From assembly GCA_964583095.1 (NCBI GenBank), contig CAZOVB010000069.1:1-23351 (forward strand): 23,351 nt of DNA, given 5' to 3'. Below are positions 5,594-13,226 of this stretch, in pieces. The translations under genes were made by a program, and so were the position numbers. Positions within the stretch are counted from its first letter, which is position 1. Each line of letters begins with the position of its first letter. Below the pieces are notes generated by a model. That model saw nothing but the letters and a program-made list of their open reading frames with translations, was not told the DNA's origin and made no database searches. The DNA is from CAZOVB01 sp964583095. Its GTDB lineage: Bacteria; Planctomycetota; Phycisphaerae; SM23-33.

Positions 5594-5621
5594 ACCCGGT
5601 GGTCGCACCCACCGGGTTTTT
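5594..5621 (+). terminator. intrinsic terminator (plus strand) and leader hairpin (minus strand)
   Basis: ACCCGGTGG (5594-5602) and CCACCGGGT (5609-5617) form a perfect 9-bp stem with loop TCGCAC, followed by TTTTT (5617-5621). On the plus strand this is a good terminator, although no plus-strand gene lies between 1847 and here. On the minus strand the same stem falls right at the start of the predicted leader of the minus operon, without a U tract. Confidence 0.8.
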
Positions 5622-5625
5622 ATAT

Positions 5626-5650
5626 ACTGTAGTATATCTTACACTACAGT
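5626..5650. promoter_or_regulatory. operator-like dyad
   Basis: ACTGTAGT (5626-5633) and ACTACAGT (5643-5650) are perfect 8-bp inverted half-sites with a 9-base spacer. The dyad covers most of the minus promoter from its -10 box into the spacer and lies 28 bases before the TerS start. A dimeric repressor bound here would block the minus promoter. The binding protein is not identified. Confidence 0.65.
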
Positions 5651-5659
5651 TTACGTCAA
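5631..5659 (-). promoter_or_regulatory. sigma70-like promoter of the minus operon
   Basis: On the minus strand, TTGACG (5659-5654) is followed after 17 bases by TATACT (5636-5631): 5 of 6 matches in each box with ideal spacing. The predicted start is near 5624, just before the hairpin at 5594-5617. It is the strongest promoter match that I see in the window. Confidence 0.8.
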
Positions 5660-5677
5660 TTAGGTACGGAGGTATGT

Positions 5678-6157
5678 ATGGGTGCAGGCGGTTTCGCAAA
5701 ACATCCCGAGAACATAAATCGAACTCTTGGTACTCGTCCGAATCCTTTCAAGCGGATGATCCGAACGATTCTCGAATCTGACGCTGAATGGCTCGAAGAG
5801 TACATGGCTCCAGGGCTCGTGAAGGAAAACGAGAAGATGTCCGCTCTCGAGGCGGTAGTTAAGAATGCAATTCGCCTCGCTGTCTCATCGCGCAATTCGA
5901 GAACGTCTATTGAAGCTATGCGCTTTATCGCCGAGTATTCAGTAGGGAAGCCTGTTCAGCAGATGGATATTTCGATCAACAATGACCAGGAGCCGTACGA
6001 CGATATGAGTGAAGACGAGATCGTCGCCGAGATGAAGCGGCTTGACGGAGACGTTGAAGTGGAGTTTCATACTGCAAGCAGCCTTCCGATAAAGAGGAAT
6101 CGTTTAGAAGATGAAAGCCAGTACAAAGAATACCGACCTGAAAAGCATCCAGAGTGA
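5678..6157 (+). CDS. terS: putative terminase small subunit
   Basis: This 159-residue protein sits directly before the large terminase. It begins MGAGGFAKHPENINRTLGTR; this basic N-terminus, followed by helices with RNPFKR- and IRLAV-type segments, resembles DNA-recognition regions of phage small terminases. The central stretch (SIEAMRFIAEYSVGKPVQQ) and following acidic stretch (DDMSEDEIVAEMKRL) match the common small-terminase pattern of a 'GKPVQ' turn and C-terminal acidic helix that contacts TerL. The start has GGAGG at 5668-5672. Identification rests on pattern and position. In the family, TerS recognises the viral DNA for packaging and stimulates TerL. Confidence 0.75.
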   Translation: MGAGGFAKHPENINRTLGTRPNPFKRMIRTILESDAEWLEEYMAPGLVKENEKMSALEAVVKNAIRLAVSSRNSRTSIEAMRFIAEYSVGKPVQQMDISINNDQEPYDDMSEDEIVAEMKRLDGDVEVEFHTASSLPIKRNRLEDESQYKEYRPEKHPE

Positions 6158-6329
6158 CCATCATCGCTCGATCATGAAATCCGTGCGTGACTTCGGCGGG
6201 CTCACGCCACTGGCTCTCAATTCAATAATCGACTATGTTGCCAGTTTAGAAGACAGCGTAAAGAAAGCGGGGGTTCGCGTTGCGGGATACGAGCATGTCT
6301 TCCCGGGACATAGTAACCGAGAAGCGTAG
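6111..6329 (+). CDS. small hypothetical protein between the terminase genes
   Basis: A 72-residue ORF overlaps the end of TerS by 47 bases and the start of TerL by about 35. A shorter start at 6174 (MKSVRDFGGLTPL, 51 aa) leaves only the second overlap. The ribosome site is weak for both. The shorter form is helical (SIIDYVASLEDSVKKAG). Overlap on both sides could mean coupling of TerS to TerL translation; a non-functional ORF is possible. Confidence 0.45.
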   Translation: MKASTKNTDLKSIQSDHHRSIMKSVRDFGGLTPLALNSIIDYVASLEDSVKKAGVRVAGYEHVFPGHSNREA

Positions 6330-7758
6330 GCTTCGGATTGCTTTGGCCCGAAAGAGATTCTGGGAGTTCTGCAAACTCCTGGATCCAGACTTCTACTTCT
6401 CTGAGATGGAACATCTTCGCGTAATAGCCGACACTCTTCAGGCATATCACGAAGACAGGATCGTGAAGTACAACGGCGAATGGGCCATCATCCCGTCCGG
6501 TACAAACGCCGACGGGTTTGAAATCTGCCGGAAGCTCATGATCAACATGCCGCCGCGATCCGGGAAGTCCAGGACTGTCGAGCTCTTTGTCTCATGGCTT
6601 CTCGGCCATAGCCGGCGGATGAAGTTCGTCACTGCATCCTACAACGATAAGGTAGCTTCCGAATTCTCTCGGTACACTCGCGACATCATTGCAATGACGA
6701 AGAAGGAACCGAGGGAGATTGTCTACTCCGACATCTTTCCATTGACCAGGCTAAAGAAGAACGATGCCGGTGTTGAGAGATGGGCTGTCGACGGAAGCTT
6801 CTTTTCTTACGCGACAACGGGTATTGGTGGAACGATAACTGGAAAAGGCGCGAACTACCTGATCATCGACGACCCGATAAAGGATGCGAAGACTGCTTAC
6901 AGCGAGACGGCCATGGATTCGATCTGGCAGTGGATCACCGGCACGCTGTTCTCCCGGGTTGAAGTCGGGGGAAAGTGGATTCTCAATCAGACCCGCTGGC
7001 CGAACGGAGACCCGAGCGAACGCTTTTTAGATAGCCAGCCGCAAGACTGGTATCACCTGAGCATCCCTGCAATGAACGAAGACGGCACAACCTTCTGCGA
7101 ATACGTCCTCCCTCTCAATGAGTACCACGACAAACGGAAGAATATGGACGAGCTCATCTTCGAGGCGAACTACAACCAGAAGATCCTTCAGAAGAAAGGC
7201 CAGGTCTACAAGCAGTTCAACACCTACACCGAGCTTCCGAAGGATGACGAAGGCGCGGTACTCACCGAAGGAACCTGGATGCGAGTTGATGTAGCAGACC
7301 AAGGTACTGATTTTCTTTGCGCCATAGTCTTCGACATCTGGGATGATTACTTGTACGTCAAAGATGTGCTATATACCGATCAGGCGGCGGAGATTACGGA
7401 AATCCTTGTCGCCGATCTCGTGAGGAACCACAACGTTGTCTTCGCAAAGTTCGAGTCGCAGTCTGGCGGCGCGGCATTTGCCAGGAACGTAGAGGGGATG
7501 TGCGTAGCCGCGGATTACCGGTCATGCTTGTTCGAGACGTTTCATCAGAGCGAGAACAAGATGAGCCGGATACTTACCAATGCGAGTAACGTCCAGCGGT
7601 ACATTCTCATGCCGACCGGATGGGGCGATCGGTGGCCGAAGTTCAGGGATGACGTGTTTAGGATGCAGAGAAAGGGACGTAACCAGAGAGACGATGCTCC
7701 CGACACCCTGACCGGGTGCTTCGAGATGTCTCAAGAAGGAGTCGGGGTGTACATATGA
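6295..7758 (+). CDS. terL: terminase large subunit
   Basis: This is the packaging motor, an ATPase and nuclease, with 487 residues from ATG 6295; an in-frame TTG at 6280 would add five. ATPase: Walker A MPPRSGKS (residues 85-92), Walker B LIIDDP (189-194) and the coupling motif ILNQTRW (about 229-235). The C-terminal RNase H-like nuclease has a first acidic strand MRVDVADQGTDF, a second KFESQSGG and a final acidic cluster in RDDAPDTL near the end. All catalytic elements appear intact and the length is typical of TerL. It ends in an ATGA overlap with the portal gene. Confidence 0.95.
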   Translation: MSSRDIVTEKRRLRIALARKRFWEFCKLLDPDFYFSEMEHLRVIADTLQAYHEDRIVKYNGEWAIIPSGTNADGFEICRKLMINMPPRSGKSRTVELFVSWLLGHSRRMKFVTASYNDKVASEFSRYTRDIIAMTKKEPREIVYSDIFPLTRLKKNDAGVERWAVDGSFFSYATTGIGGTITGKGANYLIIDDPIKDAKTAYSETAMDSIWQWITGTLFSRVEVGGKWILNQTRWPNGDPSERFLDSQPQDWYHLSIPAMNEDGTTFCEYVLPLNEYHDKRKNMDELIFEANYNQKILQKKGQVYKQFNTYTELPKDDEGAVLTEGTWMRVDVADQGTDFLCAIVFDIWDDYLYVKDVLYTDQAAEITEILVADLVRNHNVVFAKFESQSGGAAFARNVEGMCVAADYRSCLFETFHQSENKMSRILTNASNVQRYILMPTGWGDRWPKFRDDVFRMQRKGRNQRDDAPDTLTGCFEMSQEGVGVYI

Positions 7759-9056
7759 GTTCTCTCGTTGGTTACTTTACAAAGATCGGAGCCCGGGCAA
7801 TCAGCTCAATCTCGAAGGCTTCTCTTCTCCCGAGAAAAGATCGGGAGTTTCTTCACGGGGACGAGTTCCCCGAGAACACGAGGGGGATGGGCGTCCGTGA
7901 TCTCACTCCCCGGGATGCCTGGGTAGATATTGCCATTTCGATCAGGGCGAGAAATCTTGCTCGTGTTCCACTTGCTCAACTGAGGAACAGTGTTCCTACT
8001 CGGCGCGGCCCTCTCGTCGACCTATTCAACTACGTGAATGAATCGGATGACCAGTACACCCTGTTCTGGAAGACTTCGATGTGGATGGACTATGAAGGAG
8101 AATTCTTTTGGTGGTTCGGCCCCGCGTATACCGCCGGAACGCCGGACGAGATTCACGTACTGGACCCCAGAAAGGTTTATCACGACCCGGTACACAATCG
8201 ATGGTTCTACACGGATAGCCAAGGTGAGCGATTCCCGCTTAGAAACGATGCCCTTATCCACGTCTTCTATCCCAACGTCTGGAACGATTCCCGTGGAGTT
8301 TGCCCGCTAGTTTCTCAAGGGACCGAGCTCCTGCAGAACTACCACGTAGACAGGGCGAACCTAAGGTCTGTGATGGACGACGCTATCCCCCAGGGACTTA
8401 TCAAGACGAAGAACAGGATCACCCCGGCGCAAGCTGACGAGATCCAGGAACGGTGGGAGCGTAACTACGGCCAGAACCGGGCAGGGAAGAAGATTGCCGT
8501 CCTCGGTCTCGACTCGGAGTTCCAACCGCTCAACTCTGAGCTCATTCGATATCTCGATCTCAAAGGCGAGAATCGGACCACCATCCTCACGAAGTACGGT
8601 ATCCCCCTAAAAGTAGCGAACGCCGCTGACGAAAAGACGACTCTCTCTGGGAAGGATTCGAACGAGCAGTACAAGCAGCTCTGGTCTCAGACGCTCATCC
8701 CGCAGCTTCGCTTTTGGGAAAGTGCCTTGCGGACCAAGTTCTACCAGCGATTCGGATATGACAGGCTCGGGTATTCCGGGAAGTTCGATCTTACCGAGAT
8801 TCCCGAGCTCCAGGTAGACGAAGCGGACTTTCACGATCGTCTACGCAAAGACATTGAAGGTGGAATCATCACAGCGAATGAGGCTAGAATACAGATTGGA
8901 CTCCAAGCCCGTGATGACGGAGATTTCCTATATTCTCCCCCGCGAGTAAACCTTCCTGGCGCCCTCGAGGCCGAGATTGTTCAGGATGTAGACGACGAAG
9001 AGGGGGCTGTTGAGGAACAGCCTGAAAATCCCGATAATGGAGAGGAAGAAGAATGA
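7755..9056 (+). CDS. portal protein (HK97/SPP1-type)
   Basis: This 433-residue protein has its start set by the ATGA overlap with TerL. It has the portal-family sequence of helix-rich core segments: AWVDIAISIRARNLARVPL near residue 55; a Trp-rich stretch (EGEFFWWFGPAY); IHVLDPRKV; and IHVFYPNVWNDSRGVCPL. It also has the crown and stem region with QGLIKTKNRITPAQADEIQE and the late TILTKYGIPLKVANAADEKT. Twelve copies form the channel in one capsid vertex, through which DNA enters and to which TerL and the connectors dock. The C-terminus is acidic. Coupled to the protease gene by ATGA. Confidence 0.93.
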   Translation: MSSLVGYFTKIGARAISSISKASLLPRKDREFLHGDEFPENTRGMGVRDLTPRDAWVDIAISIRARNLARVPLAQLRNSVPTRRGPLVDLFNYVNESDDQYTLFWKTSMWMDYEGEFFWWFGPAYTAGTPDEIHVLDPRKVYHDPVHNRWFYTDSQGERFPLRNDALIHVFYPNVWNDSRGVCPLVSQGTELLQNYHVDRANLRSVMDDAIPQGLIKTKNRITPAQADEIQERWERNYGQNRAGKKIAVLGLDSEFQPLNSELIRYLDLKGENRTTILTKYGIPLKVANAADEKTTLSGKDSNEQYKQLWSQTLIPQLRFWESALRTKFYQRFGYDRLGYSGKFDLTEIPELQVDEADFHDRLRKDIEGGIITANEARIQIGLQARDDGDFLYSPPRVNLPGALEAEIVQDVDDEEGAVEEQPENPDNGEEEE

Positions 9057-9817
9057 TTTTCAAGGTTGTGACCAACACAGACGTTACTATCCACAATCTC
9101 AGCGGTCAGAAGTTCAAGGACTTTATGCATGACCACGTTCGAAACGGCGAGCCGATGGAGGAGATGCACTTCTACAAAGGCTCGTACATTTTCAATAAAG
9201 CCGTTCCCTCGGAATCCGGTACCATACCGTGGACTTTCTCGACTCATGACGTGGATAGAGCCAACGACGTTGTCATCCAGTCAGGATGGGAGCTTGGTAA
9301 TTACCAGAAGTGTCCGGTTATCCTGTGGGCTCACGATCATTCGCGACCAGCTATTGGTCTCGGAGTCGATGTTCGAGTAGAGGGCGAGAAACTGATTGGT
9401 GGTTTCCAACCGGTCCCAAAGACGATCGACCACTTCGGCTGGAGCATCGGCGAGAAAGCCAAGCTCGGAATCTTGCGCGCCGGAAGCGTAGGTTTCATGC
9501 CGTACGAGTTCGACTTCGAAGATGATGAAGAGAGCGGCGAAGAATATCTGTTCTTCAAACGCCAGGAATTACTTGAGTTTTCAATCTGCAATGTACCGAT
9601 GAACCCTCTCGCGTTGCAGGATCCAGACTTCACAGCAACGGAAGTCACAGATCCCGGGAGTACTGAACAGGCTGTAAAATCGAAGAGCCTGGAAGAAATC
9701 ATCGGGAACGCAGTCGACATTATCCTATCGAAAGTAGGCGTCGTTGACGCCGAAAAACCTGAACCGGACCATATAGACCATCAGGAACATAGTTTGCCTT
9801 GGAGGAAGAATGCCTGA
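9053..9817 (+). CDS. prohead protease (HK97-type, U35)
   Basis: This 254-residue protein has a herpesvirus-assemblin-like serine protease domain at about residues 58-190. VDRANDVVIQSGWEL leads to LWAHDHS (catalytic His 94), then LRAGSVGF (Ser 145) and a conserved acidic strand ELLEFSICNVPMNPLAL. It matures the prohead by removing the capsid scaffolding domain. An N-terminal extension of about 45 residues precedes the usual start of the fold, and the C-terminal 60 residues are a hydrophilic tail. The start overlaps the portal stop (ATGA), with GGAGAGGAAGAAG just upstream. Confidence 0.92.
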   Translation: MIFKVVTNTDVTIHNLSGQKFKDFMHDHVRNGEPMEEMHFYKGSYIFNKAVPSESGTIPWTFSTHDVDRANDVVIQSGWELGNYQKCPVILWAHDHSRPAIGLGVDVRVEGEKLIGGFQPVPKTIDHFGWSIGEKAKLGILRAGSVGFMPYEFDFEDDEESGEEYLFFKRQELLEFSICNVPMNPLALQDPDFTATEVTDPGSTEQAVKSKSLEEIIGNAVDIILSKVGVVDAEKPEPDHIDHQEHSLPWRKNA

Positions 9818-11174
9818 CAACATTCAGAAAAAGGCTGAGGGCGTATCTCTACTCGAGCACGCCACGAAGCTGAAGAGCATCCAGGACATCGGGCTCAGTC
9901 AGGAAGAGGATGTGAAGGAATACCTTCTGTCCATTGAAACCCTGGTCGAGAATATGGCCCGGTATCTTTCGCAGAAAGAGGAAGGTGACACTCTCGAGAT
10001 CACCGCACTGAAGAACTCAGTGGCAGAAGTAGCGCGGAACATCAAGCATGGCTCCCGTGAAGTGAACCAACTGACGAGAGATCAGATTGCTCACGACATC
10101 GGAAAGACCATGAATGCTATGGCGCGAAACGACAAGAAAGCCCTATTTGAGCTCAAAGCGTTTCCGCAGCGGGCCCGGCAGAAGGAAGACTGGGACCAGG
10201 CCACGAAGTGGGACTGGAATCCTGAAAAGGGAATGCTTGAGTACAAGGGCGTTGTGCAGAAAGCCGATCTTGGTTCGCCGCTCGAGGGTGATACTGGAAC
10301 TGGACAGTATGTAATCAACCCGATCTACGAACGAGAGCTCATCCGCCAGGCAGCGGAAACATCGGACATGATGTCTTACGTTCGCCACCTCCCGATGCTT
10401 GCTCCGACCCACAGCTGGCCGGTACTCGCATCGAACGGATTCACGATCACATGGAAGAGTGCCTATGCAGGTGCTTCGGCCATGTACTCTGACGCCGGGA
10501 CACCGACGTTCGGAGCTCGCGAAACGATGACCGCACAGACCGCAAGCGGCTTCATCCCGTGGTTCGATGAGTTCGAAGACGACATGCAGCTGAATACCTC
10601 TCTCGGAGAGCTGTTCATGGAAGCATGGGCTTCTTCGTACGCTGAAGAGTTCGACAAGCAGTGCCTTACCGAAAGCGCGAATCCGTTTACTGGGCTCCTC
10701 GAGGCGTCCGGTATTCTCGTTCATCGCGTAGCAGGCCAGGCGCCAGGCTCTATCGATCTCGACGATCTTGTCCAGGCTCCGCTGAAGATCCCCCGTAAGG
10801 AACGATCTGGTGGTTACTGGATCATGAACGAGACGGTAGCGGCTCACCTCATCAGCAAGCGGAATGCGATCGGGGATTATCTGATCTGGACTCCACCGGC
10901 CGGTGAGAAGCCTGCGAGCATCGCGTACCATCCGTACATCGAAGCTCGTGTGATGCCGGAGTTCGGAGATGTTGCCGCTGATGAAGCGTTCATCGCCTAC
11001 TGCGTTCCCAACCGACGGATCTGGCATGGTGACCGTGCCGGTCTGGAAGTGAAGTACTTCCAGGATACAAGCTACGCTCTGGAATACGGCGAACTGTTCG
11101 TCCGCTTCAGAAAGCGTGATGCCTTCAAGATCATCCAGCCGGAACTGGCTGTCGTGATCAAGACCAGGGCGTAA
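9810..11174 (+). CDS. major capsid protein (HK97 fold)
   Basis: A 454-residue protein. Residues 1 to about 145 are charged and helical (ETLVENMARYLSQKEE; KNSVAEVARNIKHG) and correspond to the internal scaffolding (delta) domain that the protease upstream should remove. The mature shell domain starts around YVINPIYERELIRQAAE and continues with the HK97 pattern of N-arm, spine helix (LGELFMEAWASSYAEEFDKQ), P-domain strands and the C-terminal VKYFQDTSYALEYGELFVRF. GGAGG lies just before the ATG. The exact cleavage site cannot be read; the stretch around 115-150 is the likely zone. Followed by an abundant-type partner gene. Confidence 0.93.
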   Translation: MPDNIQKKAEGVSLLEHATKLKSIQDIGLSQEEDVKEYLLSIETLVENMARYLSQKEEGDTLEITALKNSVAEVARNIKHGSREVNQLTRDQIAHDIGKTMNAMARNDKKALFELKAFPQRARQKEDWDQATKWDWNPEKGMLEYKGVVQKADLGSPLEGDTGTGQYVINPIYERELIRQAAETSDMMSYVRHLPMLAPTHSWPVLASNGFTITWKSAYAGASAMYSDAGTPTFGARETMTAQTASGFIPWFDEFEDDMQLNTSLGELFMEAWASSYAEEFDKQCLTESANPFTGLLEASGILVHRVAGQAPGSIDLDDLVQAPLKIPRKERSGGYWIMNETVAAHLISKRNAIGDYLIWTPPAGEKPASIAYHPYIEARVMPEFGDVAADEAFIAYCVPNRRIWHGDRAGLEVKYFQDTSYALEYGELFVRFRKRDAFKIIQPELAVVIKTRA

Positions 11175-11183
11175 GGAGGGACC

Positions 11184-11753
11184 ATGGTTGCATATGCTCG
11201 CGGTATCGTCCGCATCCCTCGGAAAACCGAGACGAAGGGAACTGATATTGTCGTTCCCGTCGAGCCGACTAGTTCTACCCGGGTGCTCATCACCCGTGTA
11301 TCGTGCAAGCAGTCTGATGCAGCGGCGGTTCTGACCTTTATGAACCCACGCGGGAAGACTACCATCGCGGCGCTTAACGCGACTGCGAACACCGTTACCC
11401 TGACGGCTGATCCCGGCGACATCGCCGATAATGATTACGTCGCTATCAGGAAAGCGGACGGCTCGCTCAACGTTCTCGTTGTAGCAAGCCTCTCGACGTT
11501 GACCTTTACCCTTTCTCATACTGCCGGCGACTATGTTGTCGGTGATGAAGTCTACTGGTACGGCGTCGAAGGAGACTCCGTTCATGAGCAGACCCCGCTT
11601 GCGGTGAGCTCGACGGTAGACATCGAAGCAGAGAATGGCTGGTACGTAGCTGAGAACGTTGGCTACCCCATCCTTCTGCACCACAACAACCCTGTTGGCG
11701 GCGCTGCAGATTGCGTTGTCGAGGGTGGAATCGCACACCTTATCGGTGTGTAA
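11184..11753 (+). CDS. putative capsid decoration protein
   Basis: A 189-residue protein directly after the capsid gene, with an excellent AAGGAGG. It is rich in Thr, Val, Ala and Gly and looks all-beta: two halves of strands with IADNDYVAIRKADGS in the middle and GGIAHLIGV at the end. No membrane segment, Cys-rich site or catalytic motif is seen. Position and composition suggest a head decoration or stabilisation protein. Its middle resembles an insert in the tail tube protein. The stop codon is itself the first three bases of a 30-base inverted repeat. Confidence 0.6.
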   Translation: MVAYARGIVRIPRKTETKGTDIVVPVEPTSSTRVLITRVSCKQSDAAAVLTFMNPRGKTTIAALNATANTVTLTADPGDIADNDYVAIRKADGSLNVLVVASLSTLTFTLSHTAGDYVVGDEVYWYGVEGDSVHEQTPLAVSSTVDIEAENGWYVAENVGYPILLHHNNPVGGAADCVVEGGIAHLIGV

Positions 11754-11780
11754 CCTTCGTGCACGCGCGCACGAAAGTTA
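11751..11780 (+). repeat. 30-base inverted repeat, copy B
   Basis: TAACCTTCGTGCA, CGCG, CGCACGAAAGTTA. Arms pair except at the innermost pair and the C/A at position 5. The TAA is the stop codon of the decoration gene. It is followed by a second, unrelated GC-rich hairpin. Confidence 0.9.
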
Positions 11781-11782
11781 GA

Positions 11783-11804
11783 GGGCGGGGCTCCGGCCCC
11801 GCTC
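11783..11804 (+). promoter_or_regulatory. GC-rich hairpin before the small coiled-coil gene
   Basis: GGGCGGGGC (11783-11791) and GCCCCGCTC (11796-11804) form a 9-bp stem (one G-U) with loop TCCG. There is no U tract, so full termination is unlikely. It ends right before the GAGGAG ribosome site of the next gene and could slow polymerase, shield the 3' end of the capsid mRNA or lower translation downstream. Confidence 0.7.
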
Positions 11805-11815
11805 GAGGAGTTCTT

Positions 11816-11998
11816 ATGCCGAAACGGATACGAGAGGAGGGAGATATGGAGAGCCGAGACGAACTGCGTAGTAAGATTTCTGCGCTCGAGGCTGAGGTTG
11901 AATCTCTCAAGAAGGAGAAGGAACCTGAGAAAAAGGACGCCCCGGTGAAGAATCGGATGGTGAAGACTGACGAAGATCAGGAAGTCAAGAAGAAATGA
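11816..11998 (+). CDS. small coiled-coil protein, 60 aa (50 aa from the second start)
   Basis: Two in-frame starts each have their own strong ribosome site: ATG 11816 (GAGGAG upstream) and ATG 11846 (GAGGAGGGAG upstream). The product is highly charged. ESRDELRSKISALEAEVESL is a clear two- to three-heptad coiled coil, followed by a Lys/Glu tail ending DEDQEVKKK. No homologue is recognised. Position between decoration protein and connector suggests a structural or assembly cofactor. The stop overlaps the next start (ATGA). Confidence 0.7.
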   Translation: MPKRIREEGDMESRDELRSKISALEAEVESLKKEKEPEKKDAPVKNRMVKTDEDQEVKKK

Positions 11999-12684
11999 CC
12001 ATCATTCCTCGCAGCATCGTACATTGGGAGCGGCTGCAGCAGCTCCTTAACTACCGTGACGAAGAACGCGACTCAGCGTACACAATCGCCGCGGCAATCA
12101 CTGGTGCGTGCGAGGGGGTCTGCAATCGAGATTTCCTTCGGGATGATTACACTGATGTTCTCGACGGCTACAACGACGAGAAGATTAGACTCAGAAATGC
12201 CCCGGTCCATAGCCTTACATCTGTGCGCTACTCTCTGGACCGTGGCTTTTCCGAGGACGACGAGGTAGATTCCGACCGATATTTTCTGGACACAACGTCA
12301 GGTGACATCTACTTCGATTTCTACGTACCGCCGATGAAGCGGATCGTGAAAGTTACCTACGATGCCGGGTGGACTCTCCCGGAGTATATCGGCCCGGGTA
12401 CACCGGAAACGCCGTCCGAAGGCCAGGTTTGGCTGAAGGACGACGACTCCGTTGTCCGTTACGAGACGGATTCCTGGGTTGCATATGAGACCGAGATCCT
12501 GCCTGAATACCTTCAGGCTGCGGTGATTGAGTACATAACCTGGTACAAGCGTCGGCTGAAAACCAGAGAAGTCGGGGTGAAGACGAAGGACCGTGGTTAC
12601 ACCTTCGAAGGTTCAAGTATTGAGTACGAGACCATGATGCCCGGGCACATCCGGGAAATGCTCTCGAAGGCGGTTCGGTTTTGA
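11995..12684 (+). CDS. head-tail connector protein (gp6-like)
   Basis: A 229-residue protein. Helices at residues 8-45 (LLNYRDEERDSAYTIAAAIT), a strand region (IRLRNAPVHSLTSVRYS) and VKVTYDAGW followed by LPEYLQAAVIEYITWYKRR match the HK97 gp6 / SPP1 gp15 connector pattern, a ring under the portal that starts the neck. Between YDAGW and LPEYLQ, where family members normally have a few residues, there is an insert of about 40 (residues 128-168). The insert contains GQVWLKDDDSVVRYETDSW, which resembles tail-fibre-type beta modules. The start is an ATGA overlap with the previous gene. Confidence 0.82.
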   Translation: MTIIPRSIVHWERLQQLLNYRDEERDSAYTIAAAITGACEGVCNRDFLRDDYTDVLDGYNDEKIRLRNAPVHSLTSVRYSLDRGFSEDDEVDSDRYFLDTTSGDIYFDFYVPPMKRIVKVTYDAGWTLPEYIGPGTPETPSEGQVWLKDDDSVVRYETDSWVAYETEILPEYLQAAVIEYITWYKRRLKTREVGVKTKDRGYTFEGSSIEYETMMPGHIREMLSKAVRF

Positions 12685-13226
12685 TCGACGTGAAGATCAC
12701 GTACAAGCAGGGCTCCAGGAACGTGAAAAATGCCCTGGGGCAGTTTGCAAAGTTTACCGATGAAGCAATGGCGAATGCTCTTCGAAGCCAGGCCGACAGG
12801 ATAGAGAAAGCTATCGCCAAGAATCTCAGTGGCCAGGAACTCAACGAGTGGACGGGCGATTTGAAGGAAGCTGTTCAGGTCGATGTTACCGGAAGCGGGA
12901 AGTCCCAGCACATCAGAATAAGCTACGGATCGGCGCCGTACGGCGCGTTTCATGAGAAGTACGATAGGCCGACCTATATCACGATACGTCCCACGAACGC
13001 CGATAAGCTATTCATCCCTCTGAAGCCGGGGAAGAGGGCCGGGCAGCCCGGGCTCAGGTACGGAGTTGACTACATCCTCACGAGCAATCCGGTGAAAGTG
13101 AAGCGGGCGCCGTTCATAAAGCCGTCGATCGAAGAAGTTCTCCCGGGAAGAGGGGAGAGTCTTGCGAGAAACGTAGAGTACGAACGCGAGTTCACCGATG
13201 CGTGGAGGAAAGCATTTGGCAGTTGA
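12681..13226 (+). CDS. HK97 gp10-like neck/tail completion protein
   Basis: A 181-residue protein. It begins with an amphipathic helix region (NVKNALGQFAKFTDEAMANA), then AKNLSGQELNEWTGDLKEAV, then a strand and the turn SYGSAPYGAFHEKY followed by PFIKPSIEEVLP. This combination (T/S-G-x-L…, YG…HE, PF…P.) is the signature of gp10-like proteins in the neck region. The start is a TTG (12681) overlapping the previous stop as TTGA, with GAAGG 10 bases upstream; GTG 12690 is a less likely alternative. Confidence 0.8.
   Translation: MIDVKITYKQGSRNVKNALGQFAKFTDEAMANALRSQADRIEKAIAKNLSGQELNEWTGDLKEAVQVDVTGSGKSQHIRISYGSAPYGAFHEKYDRPTYITIRPTNADKLFIPLKPGKRAGQPGLRYGVDYILTSNPVKVKRAPFIKPSIEEVLPGRGESLARNVEYEREFTDAWRKAFGS

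Noticed and set aside
5655..5677. A clear sigma70 promoter for the late plus operon
   Set aside because: Only weak matches (for example TTTTTA-17-TACACT at 5617-5645) were found; the late promoter may need a phage factor or lie elsewhere.
10143..11738. A 531-codon open frame on the minus strand across the capsid and decoration genes
   Set aside because: It is wholly antisense to two well-supported genes, has no ribosome site, and its composition (Arg/Ser/Val-rich) is what the complement of GC-biased codons gives.
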